Of a stretch of DNA of 64,000 bases, positions 27,466-36,113 are shown piece by piece. The DNA comes from Paenibacillus etheri (lineage in GTDB: Bacteria; Bacillota; Bacilli; Paenibacillales; Paenibacillaceae): assembly GCF_001012825.1 (NCBI RefSeq), contig NZ_LCZJ02000013.1:1-64000 (forward strand), written 5' to 3'. The notes below the pieces were generated by a model. That model was not told the origin of the DNA and did no database searches. It was given only the letters and a program-made list of their open reading frames with translations. The position numbers and the translations under genes were made by a program. Numbering within the stretch: the first letter of the stretch is position 1; every line of letters starts with the position of its first letter.

Positions 27466-28016
27466 TGTAACCCTTCTTTCTATTATCATATAAATATTAT
27501 CTTTATGAAAGACACCTAATATATGTTCATTTATTATTTAAGGAGAATATGGACGCTATTTACATGTGATGTAAAAGAACTTTGATTGTATGAATATTCA
27601 CTCTAAAGTAAGAGCTATAAAGGAATAAATCCTCTATATTGAGTAATGATGTATTCCCCTCACCACTCGGCGAGAAATCGTCGGGTATTTCTTATATCTT
27701 TTTTATCCATAGATATAAGTTTAGTAATTTTATAATTAGAATCATGATGAATTTATTTTCAAAATATTTCTTGTGAAATTTTTAGATGTTATTCAAGAAT
27801 TGTTCATGACTCTTGAAAACGAAGAAGTAAGATGATTTATTATTCCTTAAAACAAATTCAATAATAAGTTAAGTAGTTGGCGATTTTCAATTTACTTCTT
27901 ACGTTTGGTTTGAGTTGTATCATATATAAATGTTTGCTTAATTGATAAGATATAATGCCTATTAATAATCTATGAAGTATTAACCATATTGTTAAATTCA
28001 GGAGGACATTACCGGT
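27466..28016. other. 551-base AT-rich gene-free stretch
   Basis: No credible gene. The stretch is AT-rich and contains stop codons in all frames. It holds one GNRA-loop hairpin (listed separately) and the ribosome binding site of the polymerase gene at its right end. It may be a recombination scar or remnant of lost glycan genes; I recognise no residual protein similarity in it. Confidence 0.6.
27666..27706 (+). terminator. Possible terminator hairpin with GAAA tetraloop
   Basis: CTCGGCGA (27666-27673), loop GAAA, then TCGTCGGG (27678-27685) pairs with two G-U pairs, followed within 20 bases by a T-rich tract containing a six-T run. It could end the ugd-ydcF transcript. The gap to the T-run is long, so confidence is limited. 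Confidence 0.4.
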
Positions 28017-29354
28017 ATGCTTTACATATTATTTATTTTTACGATTCTTATTGTCTTCTTCACAGGCGTTTTCCGTACAGGAAATAAATTCAATCCTTTG
28101 ACCTACTACATATTTTTTTGGGGTATATGGTCCATAGTATCTATGAGCAACCCTTTTTCTCTAAATGAGGTGTCTTCAAGAACATACCTAATTATCTGGC
28201 TCCATATGATATTTACCTCGCTCGGATTTCTTATCCTTAATCAAGGTAAGATGGTAAAAAGGAGCGAAATTCCGAAAGTTGTAAATGGTTACGATTTTTT
28301 GCTTTCTCGAGAATTTATGATTATACAATTTGTTGTATCGGTAGTACTTATTTACTTTTATAGAAAGTATAATTTTTTGCTGGGTTCCATGAGCATACTC
28401 GATTCAAGAAGAATTGTGTATGAGCAAGGATTGCTTTTTGGTTCTTCTTTCAGCACTGTTTTTTATAATTGGATAATAATACCGATTGTTAAAACCTCTA
28501 TCCTCTTGCTTATATCAAATCTTATTCTAAACGGCAAAAAGAACTTATCTTTATTGATTGCTGTGGTAAATTGTATGCTTTTTTCTCTTATTGGTGGTGG
28601 GCGGTTTATTTATTTTGAAATTATATTTTTTGCAATTATTTCCTTCGGATTTAAATATGACATGTATAAATCAGTTAAAGTGAATTTTTCAAAGGGGAGA
28701 AGAATTCCGAAAATAATATACGTAGTAATGCTTATTTTCGCAGTGTATTTCATGAATTTGAACACAGTAAGAAGACTCGGAATTAATTCACCCACTATCA
28801 AGGATTCTTATGAAATTTTTAAAAATGTATCTTTAAAACAATTAGTAATTTACTTCACTGGCCCTTTCAGGGCGCTGGATGTTTTTTTGAATTCAAGAGT
28901 CTATGAAGTTACTGGATACACTTTCGGTCGCTCATTCCTATCAGGATTTGAAGAAATTTTAAACACTTTTTTTATATTTGTAAGCAGAAACATGTTTTCA
29001 TTCAATACCGCAAACAATATTTCATCTTTATTTACTACACCTGAAATAGTTATTGGTAATAATGTAACTTTTAATGCTTTTTATACTGCTCTTATGAACT
29101 TTTATCTAGATGGTGGTATTGCTTTTGTTATTGTGCTGTCATTTGTTTTTGGATTATTTATGGCTATTATGTACAAGTATTACCTTCACAATGTTAATAT
29201 ATTGAGTTTCTCATTGTTAGTGTTTATGGTGTACCAAATGGTTGCAACTGAGTTTAGGTGGAATTATTCAGCACCGTGGACTTTAATTTCTATAGCTATT
29301 ATTCTCCTAATTAGTTACAGACAAAAAAACATATATCAAACTAAATATTTCTAA
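28017..29354 (+). CDS. wzy: Wzy-like oligosaccharide repeat-unit polymerase
   Basis: Polytopic membrane protein of 445 residues with about 11-12 hydrophobic helices and a long polar segment near residues 265-330, the build of O-antigen/oligosaccharide repeat polymerases. The segment GGGRFIYFEIIFFAIISFG near 195-213 and the later STPEIVIGNNVTFNAFY-like loop fit the oligosaccharide repeat-unit polymerase group. Sequence conservation in this family is low, so the call rests on topology and context: it is the only polymerase candidate in a locus that has Wzx, Wzz and priming enzyme. ATG 28017 follows AGGAGG. It is isolated from the rest by 551 and 753 gene-free bases. Confidence 0.8.
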   Translation: MLYILFIFTILIVFFTGVFRTGNKFNPLTYYIFFWGIWSIVSMSNPFSLNEVSSRTYLIIWLHMIFTSLGFLILNQGKMVKRSEIPKVVNGYDFLLSREFMIIQFVVSVVLIYFYRKYNFLLGSMSILDSRRIVYEQGLLFGSSFSTVFYNWIIIPIVKTSILLLISNLILNGKKNLSLLIAVVNCMLFSLIGGGRFIYFEIIFFAIISFGFKYDMYKSVKVNFSKGRRIPKIIYVVMLIFAVYFMNLNTVRRLGINSPTIKDSYEIFKNVSLKQLVIYFTGPFRALDVFLNSRVYEVTGYTFGRSFLSGFEEILNTFFIFVSRNMFSFNTANNISSLFTTPEIVIGNNVTFNAFYTALMNFYLDGGIAFVIVLSFVFGLFMAIMYKYYLHNVNILSFSLLVFMVYQMVATEFRWNYSAPWTLISIAIILLISYRQKNIYQTKYF

Positions 29355-29517
29355 TCAGTTAACGACTAGAACATCGTGCGAAATCATTTATGCAAACCCA
29401 ACTAAAGTGCATTCTATTTTTAAAAAGAAAATTTTCATTGAAACCCTTATGATTACAGGAATCACAGTAGATCCTTTCTTTGCTGATTCGTTTTTCATTT
29501 TTTAACACTGACAGGAT

Positions 29518-29540
29518 CTCATTCAGAAAATGAGTTTTAT
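29518..29540 (+). terminator. Weak terminator-like hairpin after wzy
   Basis: CTCATT, loop CAGAA, AATGAG, then TTTTATTTC. The stem is only six base pairs and AT-rich. Confidence 0.4.
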
Positions 29541-29901
29541 TTCATAATAGATAAAATACTTAAACAGGAAGTTGCAGTTGTGTCTATTATGATATTTTTA
29601 ATTTTTGCATCACATTGAATTATATAAGAAAAATCTTGTATCTTTATTGAACAGTACATGACCGCTGAAGTAATCAAGGGAAGTTTGGTTGAATAGTTTT
29701 CTACGAATTTTAAATTAATGATTGAATATCTATCGTTTAACCTATATGAAAGGTGACTGCCTTCAACGTAATTCTTTGAATTTAGGAGCTAATTCACAAT
29801 ATCACTTACCATAAATTGTTAATTGAATTAGGGTATTTTTGAAATGTTACTAAAATCCATTTCAGTCGCTACTAATAATTAATCACAAAATAACCCATTC
29901 T

Positions 29902-29926
29902 AACCGTAGCGAACCTGCGGTTTTTT
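29902..29926 (+). terminator. Intrinsic terminator upstream of hemA
   Basis: AACCGTAG (29902-29909), loop CGAAC, CTGCGGTT (29915-29922) with one G-U pair, continuing into a T-run. It would stop read-through from the glycan locus into the heme genes. Confidence 0.75.
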
Positions 29927-29995
29927 ATTTATAATAATTATTATCTGGATTTCATAAAGCGTTCAAAAAAATCTGTAAAAAGTCGTATTTTCGTG

Positions 29996-30004
29996 TGATA
30001 TACT
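29996..30004 (+). promoter_or_regulatory. Probable hemA promoter, extended -10
   Basis: TGATATACT matches an extended -10 element (TG-N-TATACT) about 105 bases before the hemA start. The -35 region is A-rich and not consensus, which extended -10 promoters tolerate. Confidence 0.45.
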
Positions 30005-30107
30005 TAACACAGTGTTTTGAGATGTTGTGAAAGTGAATATTATGTAAAAATATTCTTTAATATAACTGTACACAGTAATGAATAGAGACTAGGATGGTGA
30101 ACTATCG

Positions 30108-31505
30108 ATGCACATCGTCGTCGTTGGCCTGAATTATCGTACGGCTCCCGTGGAGGTCAGGGAACAGTTTGCTTTTGCGGAGAGTGATCTTCCGGCAGCG
30201 CTTCATCAACTGATGAAGACGAAGGGTGTGCTGGAAGGGGTCGTAGTAGCTACCTGCAACCGTACGGAAATTTATGTGGTGATGGACCGCCTTCATATGG
30301 GGGGATATTTCCTCCGCAGCTTTATGGAGCAGTGGTTTGGAGTGAAAAACGAGCAATTTGCACAGCATATGTATATATATGAAGACGAGCAGGCGATTGC
30401 GCATTTGTTCCGCGTGACCTGCGGCCTGGATTCCATGGTGATTGGCGAGACGCAGATCCTGGGACAGGTACGAAGTTCTTTTCTCACGGCTCAGGCTGAG
30501 GGTGTAACTGGAACTTGGTTCAATCAGTTATTTAAACAAGCGGTGACACTCGGCAAGAGAGCACATAGTGAAACGTCAATCGGCGAAAGCGCAGTATCTG
30601 TCAGTTATGCGGCAGTGGAGCTGGGCAAGCGGATTTTTGGCATGTTCACTGGTAAAAGAGTGCTGATTCTCGGCGCCGGCAAAATGAGCGAGCTCACTGT
30701 AAAGCATCTATATAGTAGTGGTGCGGCTGAAGTGATTGTTGCTAACCGTACGCTGTCGCGTGCGATTGAACTGGCAGAGAAGTTCTCGGGTAAGCCGAGC
30801 ACGATTGAAGATGCTTTAAAAGCTCTTAATGAGGTAGATATCGTGATCAGCTCAACGGGAGCTGACGGCTATGTACTTTCGGCAGATCAGGTTGCGAATG
30901 CTATGAAGCGTCGCCCTTCGCGGCCGCTTTTTATGATTGATATAGCTGTACCCCGTGATATTGATCCTGCGGCGGCTAATGTGCCAGATGTTTTTTTATA
31001 TGATATTGACGATCTGGAGGGCATTGTGGAGAGTAATCTGGAAATGCGCCGGAGTGAAGCTGCGAAGATTGAAGTGATGATCGGTGAGGAAATGGATGAG
31101 TTCCAGCTGTGGCTTAAGACGCTTGGCGTGAGACCGGTGATCCGGGCGCTTCAGGATAAGTCGAATGCGATTCATGAGGAAACGATGGAGAGTCTGTTTA
31201 ATAAGCTACCTGAGCTGGACGAGCATCAGCGCAAGGTGATTCGTCGTTTGACCAAAAGCATTGTGAACCAGATGATGCATGATCCAATCAATGTAATTAA
31301 AGAGATGTCCGGTGGTAAGCAGGGGAATGAAGCTCTTGATTATTTCTCCAAAATCTTTGCGCTGCAGGAACAGCTCGAATCCAATTCAGATGGCGGAGAT
31401 TCCGCCCCGGTTAAGCAGTCTAGTTCCACAGAACGTACTGCCGGTAGCGGCGATTTTTCTGTGCCTAAGACGGTGCTTGCTCCGGCAGGCCTGTTGGGTA
31501 GGTGA
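30108..31505 (+). CDS. hemA: Glutamyl-tRNA reductase
   Basis: First committed enzyme of C5-type tetrapyrrole synthesis; reduces glutamyl-tRNA to glutamate-1-semialdehyde. The N-terminus MHIVVVGLNYRTAPVEVRE, catalytic Cys50 in VATCNRTE, GLDSMVIGETQILGQV, and the NADPH site ILGAGKMSE near residues 187-195 identify it. Length 465 is normal; the last 40 residues are a polar, Ser-rich tail. It heads the heme genes and ends overlapping or touching hemX. In B. subtilis HemA is under feedback control involving HemX; the same gene pair is kept here. Confidence 0.97.
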   Translation: MHIVVVGLNYRTAPVEVREQFAFAESDLPAALHQLMKTKGVLEGVVVATCNRTEIYVVMDRLHMGGYFLRSFMEQWFGVKNEQFAQHMYIYEDEQAIAHLFRVTCGLDSMVIGETQILGQVRSSFLTAQAEGVTGTWFNQLFKQAVTLGKRAHSETSIGESAVSVSYAAVELGKRIFGMFTGKRVLILGAGKMSELTVKHLYSSGAAEVIVANRTLSRAIELAEKFSGKPSTIEDALKALNEVDIVISSTGADGYVLSADQVANAMKRRPSRPLFMIDIAVPRDIDPAAANVPDVFLYDIDDLEGIVESNLEMRRSEAAKIEVMIGEEMDEFQLWLKTLGVRPVIRALQDKSNAIHEETMESLFNKLPELDEHQRKVIRRLTKSIVNQMMHDPINVIKEMSGGKQGNEALDYFSKIFALQEQLESNSDGGDSAPVKQSSSTERTAGSGDFSVPKTVLAPAGLLGR

Positions 31506-31510
31506 TTGAT

Positions 31511-32338
31511 ATGCAACTGCTGAACGGAATATATGATGCCGCTCTGCTGCTATATGCCCTGAGCCTGCTGTTTGTTTTCTCGGATTGCCTTTATCGCAAC
31601 CCGAGTGGGAAGCGGTTAGGCACGGGGCTTCTTATTGTTGTGGGTCTTTTACAAGCTGCGGGTCTCGGGATTCGTTTCTCTCAGGAGAAGGGACTGCCCA
31701 TTTTTACACCTTATGATTTCTTGTTCTGGTTTGCATTTAGTATTGTACTGACTTCGCTTGCGGTGGCTTTCACACGTGGAGGCGAGTTTACGATTCTGCT
31801 GCTTAGTGTGGCTGGATTCTGTGTTTTTCTCTTAAATCGGGTGTGGCTGACGGCGGGGGGACATACGCTTGAGACTTGGAGCTCGGTGTATGGCTGGTTG
31901 ACAATGCATGTGATTTTGGCCAACTTGAGTTTTGCTGCACTGACACTAGGGACGGTATTTGCAATATTGTACTTATTTCTGCACACCAGACTCAAAAGCA
32001 AGCAATGGAGTGACCGAATTCGTCGTTTGCCGAACTTAGAGACTACAGATAAATATTCTTACACTGCTATTCTGGTGGGGACTCCTTTGCTGGCAATCTC
32101 TCTGGTGGTGGCTAGCTTATCCATTGTATCTGAGGGACGTACACTATTATTGAAGGATTTAAAAGTACTAACGACATTGATTGGCCTCGGAATTTATATA
32201 TTCTATATTATCTTTAAGAAATCCGGGCGGAAAAGTGGAGTAAGTATGGCTCGCTGGGCGATTTTAGGATATGCTTTTACTATCTTGAATTTTTTGTTGA
32301 ATTCTTGGTCTGGTTTTCACGGTTGGAGCGGGGAGTGA
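31511..32338 (+). CDS. hemX: HemX, CcsA/CcmC-like membrane protein
   Basis: Polytopic membrane protein of about eight hydrophobic segments, related to cytochrome c assembly proteins of the CcsA/ResC family. In B. subtilis HemX lowers the amount of glutamyl-tRNA reductase. The frame is open from a GTG at 31502 overlapping the hemA stop, but AGGTG at 31500-31504 is better placed for ATG 31511 (275 residues, matching B. subtilis 276). The family region GWLTMHVILANLSFAALTLG near residues 126-145 includes the conserved His and Asn. The assignment follows from position and topology. Confidence 0.9.
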   Translation: MQLLNGIYDAALLLYALSLLFVFSDCLYRNPSGKRLGTGLLIVVGLLQAAGLGIRFSQEKGLPIFTPYDFLFWFAFSIVLTSLAVAFTRGGEFTILLLSVAGFCVFLLNRVWLTAGGHTLETWSSVYGWLTMHVILANLSFAALTLGTVFAILYLFLHTRLKSKQWSDRIRRLPNLETTDKYSYTAILVGTPLLAISLVVASLSIVSEGRTLLLKDLKVLTTLIGLGIYIFYIIFKKSGRKSGVSMARWAILGYAFTILNFLLNSWSGFHGWSGE

Positions 32339-32343
32339 AGGGC

Positions 32344-32991
32344 ATGACTCGGTATTTACCCATAATGTTGGATTGTGAAGAGCAACTGATTGTTGTTATT
32401 GGCGGTGGTGCCGTGGCTGAACGGAAGGTGAGTGGGCTGCTGGAAGCTGGAGCGGTGGTTAAGGTGATTAGTCCTTCTTTGACAGATACGTTTGCCTCTC
32501 TAGTGAAAAAGGGTCTCGTGACCTGGTATGACCGCCCTTATGCTCCCGGAGATCTCCGTGGGGCCTTTCTCGTATATGCAGCCACTAACGATAGAGCGGT
32601 TAATGAAGAGGTTGCGCTGGATTCTAGGCGACTTGGCATTCATGTGAATGTGGCTAGCCATGCGGAAGCGGGGAATTTTATCACGCCCAGAGTTATACGG
32701 AGGGGTCATTTGACGGTAGCTGTATCTACTTCGGGTGCTGGTCCGCTTGCGGCTGCGAAGATTAAAAGTGTGCTTGAAGAGGCGCTGGATGCGGCGTATG
32801 AGCCATATTTGGATTTTGTACATACCATGCGAACCCGGATTAAGGAGAAAGAATCTTCTGCTGAAGTCCGTGGAAGGCTTTTGCGGAAGCTTGGGGCGCT
32901 CGATGTGTTGAATGAGATGAGAAACGGTAGCTTTATCGCGTGGAGCCCGGAGGATATGGATGTTTGGATTGCTAGTCATCGGGCGGAGTAA
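32344..32991 (+). CDS. Precorrin-2 dehydrogenase/sirohydrochlorin ferrochelatase (Met8/CysG N-terminal type)
   Basis: Carries out the last two steps of siroheme synthesis. NAD-binding motif VIGGGAVAERKVSGLLEAGA lies near residues 17-36, and VSTSGAGPLAAAKIKSVLEE near 130-149 is the family dimer/active-site segment. The frame opens at TTG 32305 inside hemX, but GGAGTGAAGGG directly before ATG 32344 sets the start (215 residues). With the SAM uroporphyrinogen methyltransferase domain encoded at 34232 it completes the siroheme branch inside the heme cluster. Gene symbols for this protein vary (cysG-like, ylnF, met8), so none is given. Confidence 0.92.
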   Translation: MTRYLPIMLDCEEQLIVVIGGGAVAERKVSGLLEAGAVVKVISPSLTDTFASLVKKGLVTWYDRPYAPGDLRGAFLVYAATNDRAVNEEVALDSRRLGIHVNVASHAEAGNFITPRVIRRGHLTVAVSTSGAGPLAAAKIKSVLEEALDAAYEPYLDFVHTMRTRIKEKESSAEVRGRLLRKLGALDVLNEMRNGSFIAWSPEDMDVWIASHRAE

Positions 32992-33281
32992 AAGTGCGCA
33001 TGGACACTGTGAATTTTAGAAAATTAGGTTAGATTAATGATATGAGTAAAAAGTAGGCCACTGGTTGGATAGCGGTATAAGTACCGTGGAATTGGGCTGA
33101 TGTGGCTGGAATGGTCGAAAGAAGGGCAAAAACGCCTCTAAATTGAGTAATAACCGCCGAAGGAGCCAAATGGAAGGCATCTATGCTTTTGAATAGTACG
33201 AAGTAGCTTTGATTAGTTTGAATTACTATATATGTTCTACAGTGAAGAGTATGAGGGAGACGTTATCAGGAGGAATGGACA
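32992..33281 (+). other. 290-base leader before hemC, possibly structured
   Basis: No gene. The stretch interrupts the otherwise packed heme genes. It contains a short hairpin CGGTA-TAAG-TACCG (33073-33086) enclosed by the complementary GGCCAC (33057-33062) and GTGGCT (33102-33107), and a conserved-looking CCGCCGAAGGAGCCAA near 33153-33168. A ribosome binding site AGGAGG at 33269-33274 serves hemC. Confidence 0.4.
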
Positions 33282-34235
33282 ATGCGTAAGATTATTGTGG
33301 GGAGTAGACAGAGTGCGCTTGCGTTGACACAAACAGGGCATGTGATTGCTGATCTGGAACGATTGAGTGAGGAGCATGGGTTTGGATTCACTTTTGAGGT
33401 GAAAAAGATTGTTACCAAGGGGGACCGCATCCTTGATGTCACCTTGTCTAAGGTAGGCGGAAAAGGGTTGTTCGTGAAGGAAATCGAGCAGGCTATGCTG
33501 GAAAAAGAAATCGACATGGCGGTGCACAGCATGAAGGACATGCCCTCCGAGCTGCCGGAGGGACTGATCAACGGTGCTGTGCCGAAGCGCGTCGATCCGC
33601 GCGATGCACTGATCTCTAACGGAGGCGTCTCGCTGGACGAGCTGCCTCCGGGCGCACGCGTAGGCACAAGCAGCCTACGCCGCTCCAGCCAGCTAGCTGC
33701 GCTGCGGCCTGATCTGGTCATTGAGCCCGTGCGTGGCAACATTGACTCGCGGCTGGGCAAGCTGGAGAGCGGCGAATTCGACGCGATCCTGCTTGCGGCA
33801 GCGGGGCTGTCGCGCATGGGCTGGCAGGATCGCGTGAGCGCCTACCTGCCGCCGGAAGTTTGCCTGCCCGCTGTAGGGCAGGGTGCACTCGGCATAGAGT
33901 GCCGTGCAGATGACGCTGACCTGCGGAAGCTGCTGGCGCTATACAACGACGCCGATACAGCGTTAACGGTGGCGGCGGAGCGCACGTTCCTTGGCGCGCT
34001 GAATGGCGGCTGCCAAGTGCCAATTGGTGCTTATGCGGTGCTTGACACAGCTGGCGAAGCTGCTACTACAGAGCACCAAATAATCTCCTTAACCGGAATG
34101 GTGGGAACACCTGACGGTTCAACGATTTTGAAAGAAACTTGCACTGGGGTAGACCCTGTACAGCTCGGCGAAGAAGTCGCTAAGAAGCTGATCGCAAGAG
34201 GAGCGGAGAAGATACTGTCTGACGTTAGGGGATGA
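33282..34235 (+). CDS. hemC: Hydroxymethylbilane synthase (porphobilinogen deaminase)
   Basis: Joins four porphobilinogens into hydroxymethylbilane. Family motifs: [13 protein letters not shown] at residues 3-15, [10 protein letters not shown] with the catalytic Asp, [22 protein letters not shown], and Cys244 in [10 protein letters not shown], which carries the dipyrromethane cofactor. Length 317 fits. ATG 33282 follows AGGAGG. The middle of the gene (about 33540-34020) is strikingly GC-richer than both ends and neighbours. The stop overlaps the start of the next gene as ATGA. Confidence 0.97.
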   Translation: MRKIIVGSRQSALALTQTGHVIADLERLSEEHGFGFTFEVKKIVTKGDRILDVTLSKVGGKGLFVKEIEQAMLEKEIDMAVHSMKDMPSELPEGLINGAVPKRVDPRDALISNGGVSLDELPPGARVGTSSLRRSSQLAALRPDLVIEPVRGNIDSRLGKLESGEFDAILLAAAGLSRMGWQDRVSAYLPPEVCLPAVGQGALGIECRADDADLRKLLALYNDADTALTVAAERTFLGALNGGCQVPIGAYAVLDTAGEAATTEHQIISLTGMVGTPDGSTILKETCTGVDPVQLGEEVAKKLIARGAEKILSDVRG

Positions 34236-35812
34236 GGGGATTGACGGGGAAGGTTTATTTGGTAGGTGCAGGTCCCGGGGACGCAAAGCTGATTACTGTA
34301 AAAGGCCTCGAGTGTATTCGAAAATGCGACGTGGTGGTGTACGATCGGCTGGCAAGTCCTAGATTGTTGAAATGCATGAAACCTGGCGGCGAGAAGATTT
34401 ATGTAGGCAAGCTGCCGGATCGCCACACGATGAAGCAGGAAGAGATTAATCAATTGTTAGTTGATCTGGCTTTACAGGGGAAAACAGTAGTGCGGCTGAA
34501 GGGCGGGGACCCTACGATTTTTGGCCGAGTGGGTGAAGAAGCGGAATTGCTTCGAAAAAATGGGATCTATTACGAAATCGTACCGGGCATCACGTCGGCG
34601 ATCAGCGTACCTGCTTATGCAGGTATACCTGTCACGCACCGCGATCATGCTTCTTCCCTGTCGATTATTACTGGACATGAGAGTCCAGATAAACTGGATC
34701 ATTCCATTCATTGGGATAAAGTAACGAACGCCACAGGAACGTTAGTGTTCCTGATGGGCGTAGCTAAAATAGGATATATCAGTGCCCAGCTAATCAAGCA
34801 CGGACGGCCTCCAGAAACTCCAGTGGCGCTTGTACGATGGGGCACCCGCGCAGATCAGGAGACGTTGACGGGAACCCTCGCCGATATTGAGGCGAAGGTG
34901 AAGGCGGCGGATTTTCAGCCGCCGGCCGTGATCGTCGTCGGCGACGTTGTACTTCAGCGCGAACAGCTGAAGTGGGCCGAGGCGATGCCGTTATTCGGCA
35001 AACGCATCGTGGTGACACGTGCTCGCAGCCAAGCGAGCGAGCTCGTGGATATGATTGAGGAACTCGGCGGGGAACCCTACGAGTTTCCGGTGATCGAGAC
35101 GATCATGCCGGAAGGTGCAGAGAAGAAGGCGAAGATTGCAGCGGCGTTTGGCGCGCTGGAATCGTACGACTGGGTATTCTTCACTAGCCCTAACGGCGTG
35201 GAGTTTTTTTGGCACCACTTGGCGGAGCAAGGGGCGGACATTCGAGGGCTTCACCGTGCAAAGATTGCAGCGGTGGGGCCGGGCACAGCAGCCGCGCTGG
35301 CGCAGCGCGGGGTGATTGCTGAGGAGCTTCCGGCGAAGTTTCAGGCGGAAGGTCTGATTGAGACGTTCGGTCCCCAGCTGCTGCCGGGGCAGAACGTGCT
35401 GTTGCCGCGCGGCGATCTGGGGCGCGAATGGCTACCGGCCAAGCTGAGAGAGCTTGGCCTTCAAGTCACAGACGTCGATACCTATGAGACGGTTGTGACG
35501 GGTGAGGATGACGACGAGCTGTTAAAGCTGCTGGAGGAGGGGCGCGTTCACGCGGTGACTTTCACAAGTTCTTCGACGGTGCGCAATTTCATCCACATTC
35601 TAAAACGAATGGGGCTCGAAGATCCACTTCCGCTGCTAGCAAACGTGAAAATAGCCTGCATTGGGCCATTAACCGAGCAGACTGCGGTGGAAGCGGGACT
35701 AACGCCAGGGCTGTTACCAGAAGAAGCAACTATTACTAGTCTGGTGCAGGAGCTCTGCCGCTGGAATGCGAGACTCGGCTCAAGTAGTTTCATAGAGATA
35801 AGTGAGCAATAG
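34232..35812 (+). CDS. cobA-hemD: Fused uroporphyrinogen-III C-methyltransferase / uroporphyrinogen-III synthase
   Basis: Bifunctional protein of 526 residues. Residues 1 to about 250 are a SAM methyltransferase (SUMT/CobA): [15 protein letters not shown] at 7-21, [13 protein letters not shown] near 88-100, and the [20 protein letters not shown] segment. Residues about 255-520 are uroporphyrinogen-III synthase (HemD): [33 protein letters not shown], and the late [10 protein letters not shown]. The first activity diverts uroporphyrinogen III to precorrin-2 and siroheme, the second supplies it, so the branch-point enzymes are physically joined. The ATG overlaps the hemC stop codon. In B. subtilis hemD stands alone; the fusion is known in other Gram-positives. 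Confidence 0.95.
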   Translation: MRGLTGKVYLVGAGPGDAKLITVKGLECIRKCDVVVYDRLASPRLLKCMKPGGEKIYVGKLPDRHTMKQEEINQLLVDLALQGKTVVRLKGGDPTIFGRVGEEAELLRKNGIYYEIVPGITSAISVPAYAGIPVTHRDHASSLSIITGHESPDKLDHSIHWDKVTNATGTLVFLMGVAKIGYISAQLIKHGRPPETPVALVRWGTRADQETLTGTLADIEAKVKAADFQPPAVIVVGDVVLQREQLKWAEAMPLFGKRIVVTRARSQASELVDMIEELGGEPYEFPVIETIMPEGAEKKAKIAAAFGALESYDWVFFTSPNGVEFFWHHLAEQGADIRGLHRAKIAAVGPGTAAALAQRGVIAEELPAKFQAEGLIETFGPQLLPGQNVLLPRGDLGREWLPAKLRELGLQVTDVDTYETVVTGEDDDELLKLLEEGRVHAVTFTSSSTVRNFIHILKRMGLEDPLPLLANVKIACIGPLTEQTAVEAGLTPGLLPEEATITSLVQELCRWNARLGSSSFIEISEQ

Positions 35813-35840
35813 TCATATTAATATAAGTAACCTTAGACTG

Positions 35841-36068
35841 GTTGTAGTTTGTACAATAGAATCTCGTAAATTAAGAATCAATTTCAATTCTACTGCACTT
35901 TGTACACTCAAAAGCTTGGTATAAGCACAAATTGGCTCATCTAGTAGTCAAACAGTTGTATAGAGTGCATTAGAATGTGATTTTGAAGCATTTTAAGTCT
36001 TTTCTATTGCACATTCTGCAATGGGGTAAGATTGTTAACTAACTGGCAGTTAGACGGGCAAACTATAG
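35841..36068. repeat. Diverged 114-bp tandem repeat before hemB
   Basis: Two units, 35841-35954 and 35955-36068, share GTTGTA at their start, TAGAAT at the same offset, and TTCTA-TGCAC at the same offset, all exactly 114 bases apart; similarity is weaker toward the unit ends (AATTGGCTCA near 35930 and AACTGGCAGT near 36041). Each unit carries one 13-mer of type WGTRCANTAGAAW on the plus strand and one on the minus strand: 35850-35862 (+), 35887-35899 (-), 35964-35976 (+), 36001-36013 (-). Each pair could form a hairpin with a 24-base loop. The 301-base gap between hemD and hemB otherwise holds no gene. Confidence 0.75.
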
Positions 36069-36113
36069 GTGTCCGTTGTGTCTATATATTTTATTTTTCA
36101 GGAGGATGAACAA

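Larger units (their letters stand above)
29355..30107. other. 753-base AT-rich gene-free stretch before hemA
   Basis: No credible gene on either strand. It holds two terminator-like hairpins (29518-29540 weak, 29902-29926 good) and, at the right end, the hemA promoter region. This stretch is the right boundary of the glycan locus; with the 551-base gap on the other side of wzy it suggests past insertion and deletion. Confidence 0.65.

Noticed and set aside
32500-32979. A 159-codon minus-strand frame over the siroheme gene
   Set aside because: Shadow of a conserved enzyme on the other strand; no start signal.
33100-33200. Glycine riboswitch before hemC
   Set aside because: Only the CCGCCGAAGGAGC core looks similar; the P1 stem and the CTCAGGCAAA-type segment are missing, and hemC is not an expected target. 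Kept only as a possible structured leader.
36069-36113. hemB start at GTG 36069
   Set aside because: It precedes the AGGAGG site; the protein family begins at ATG 36114.
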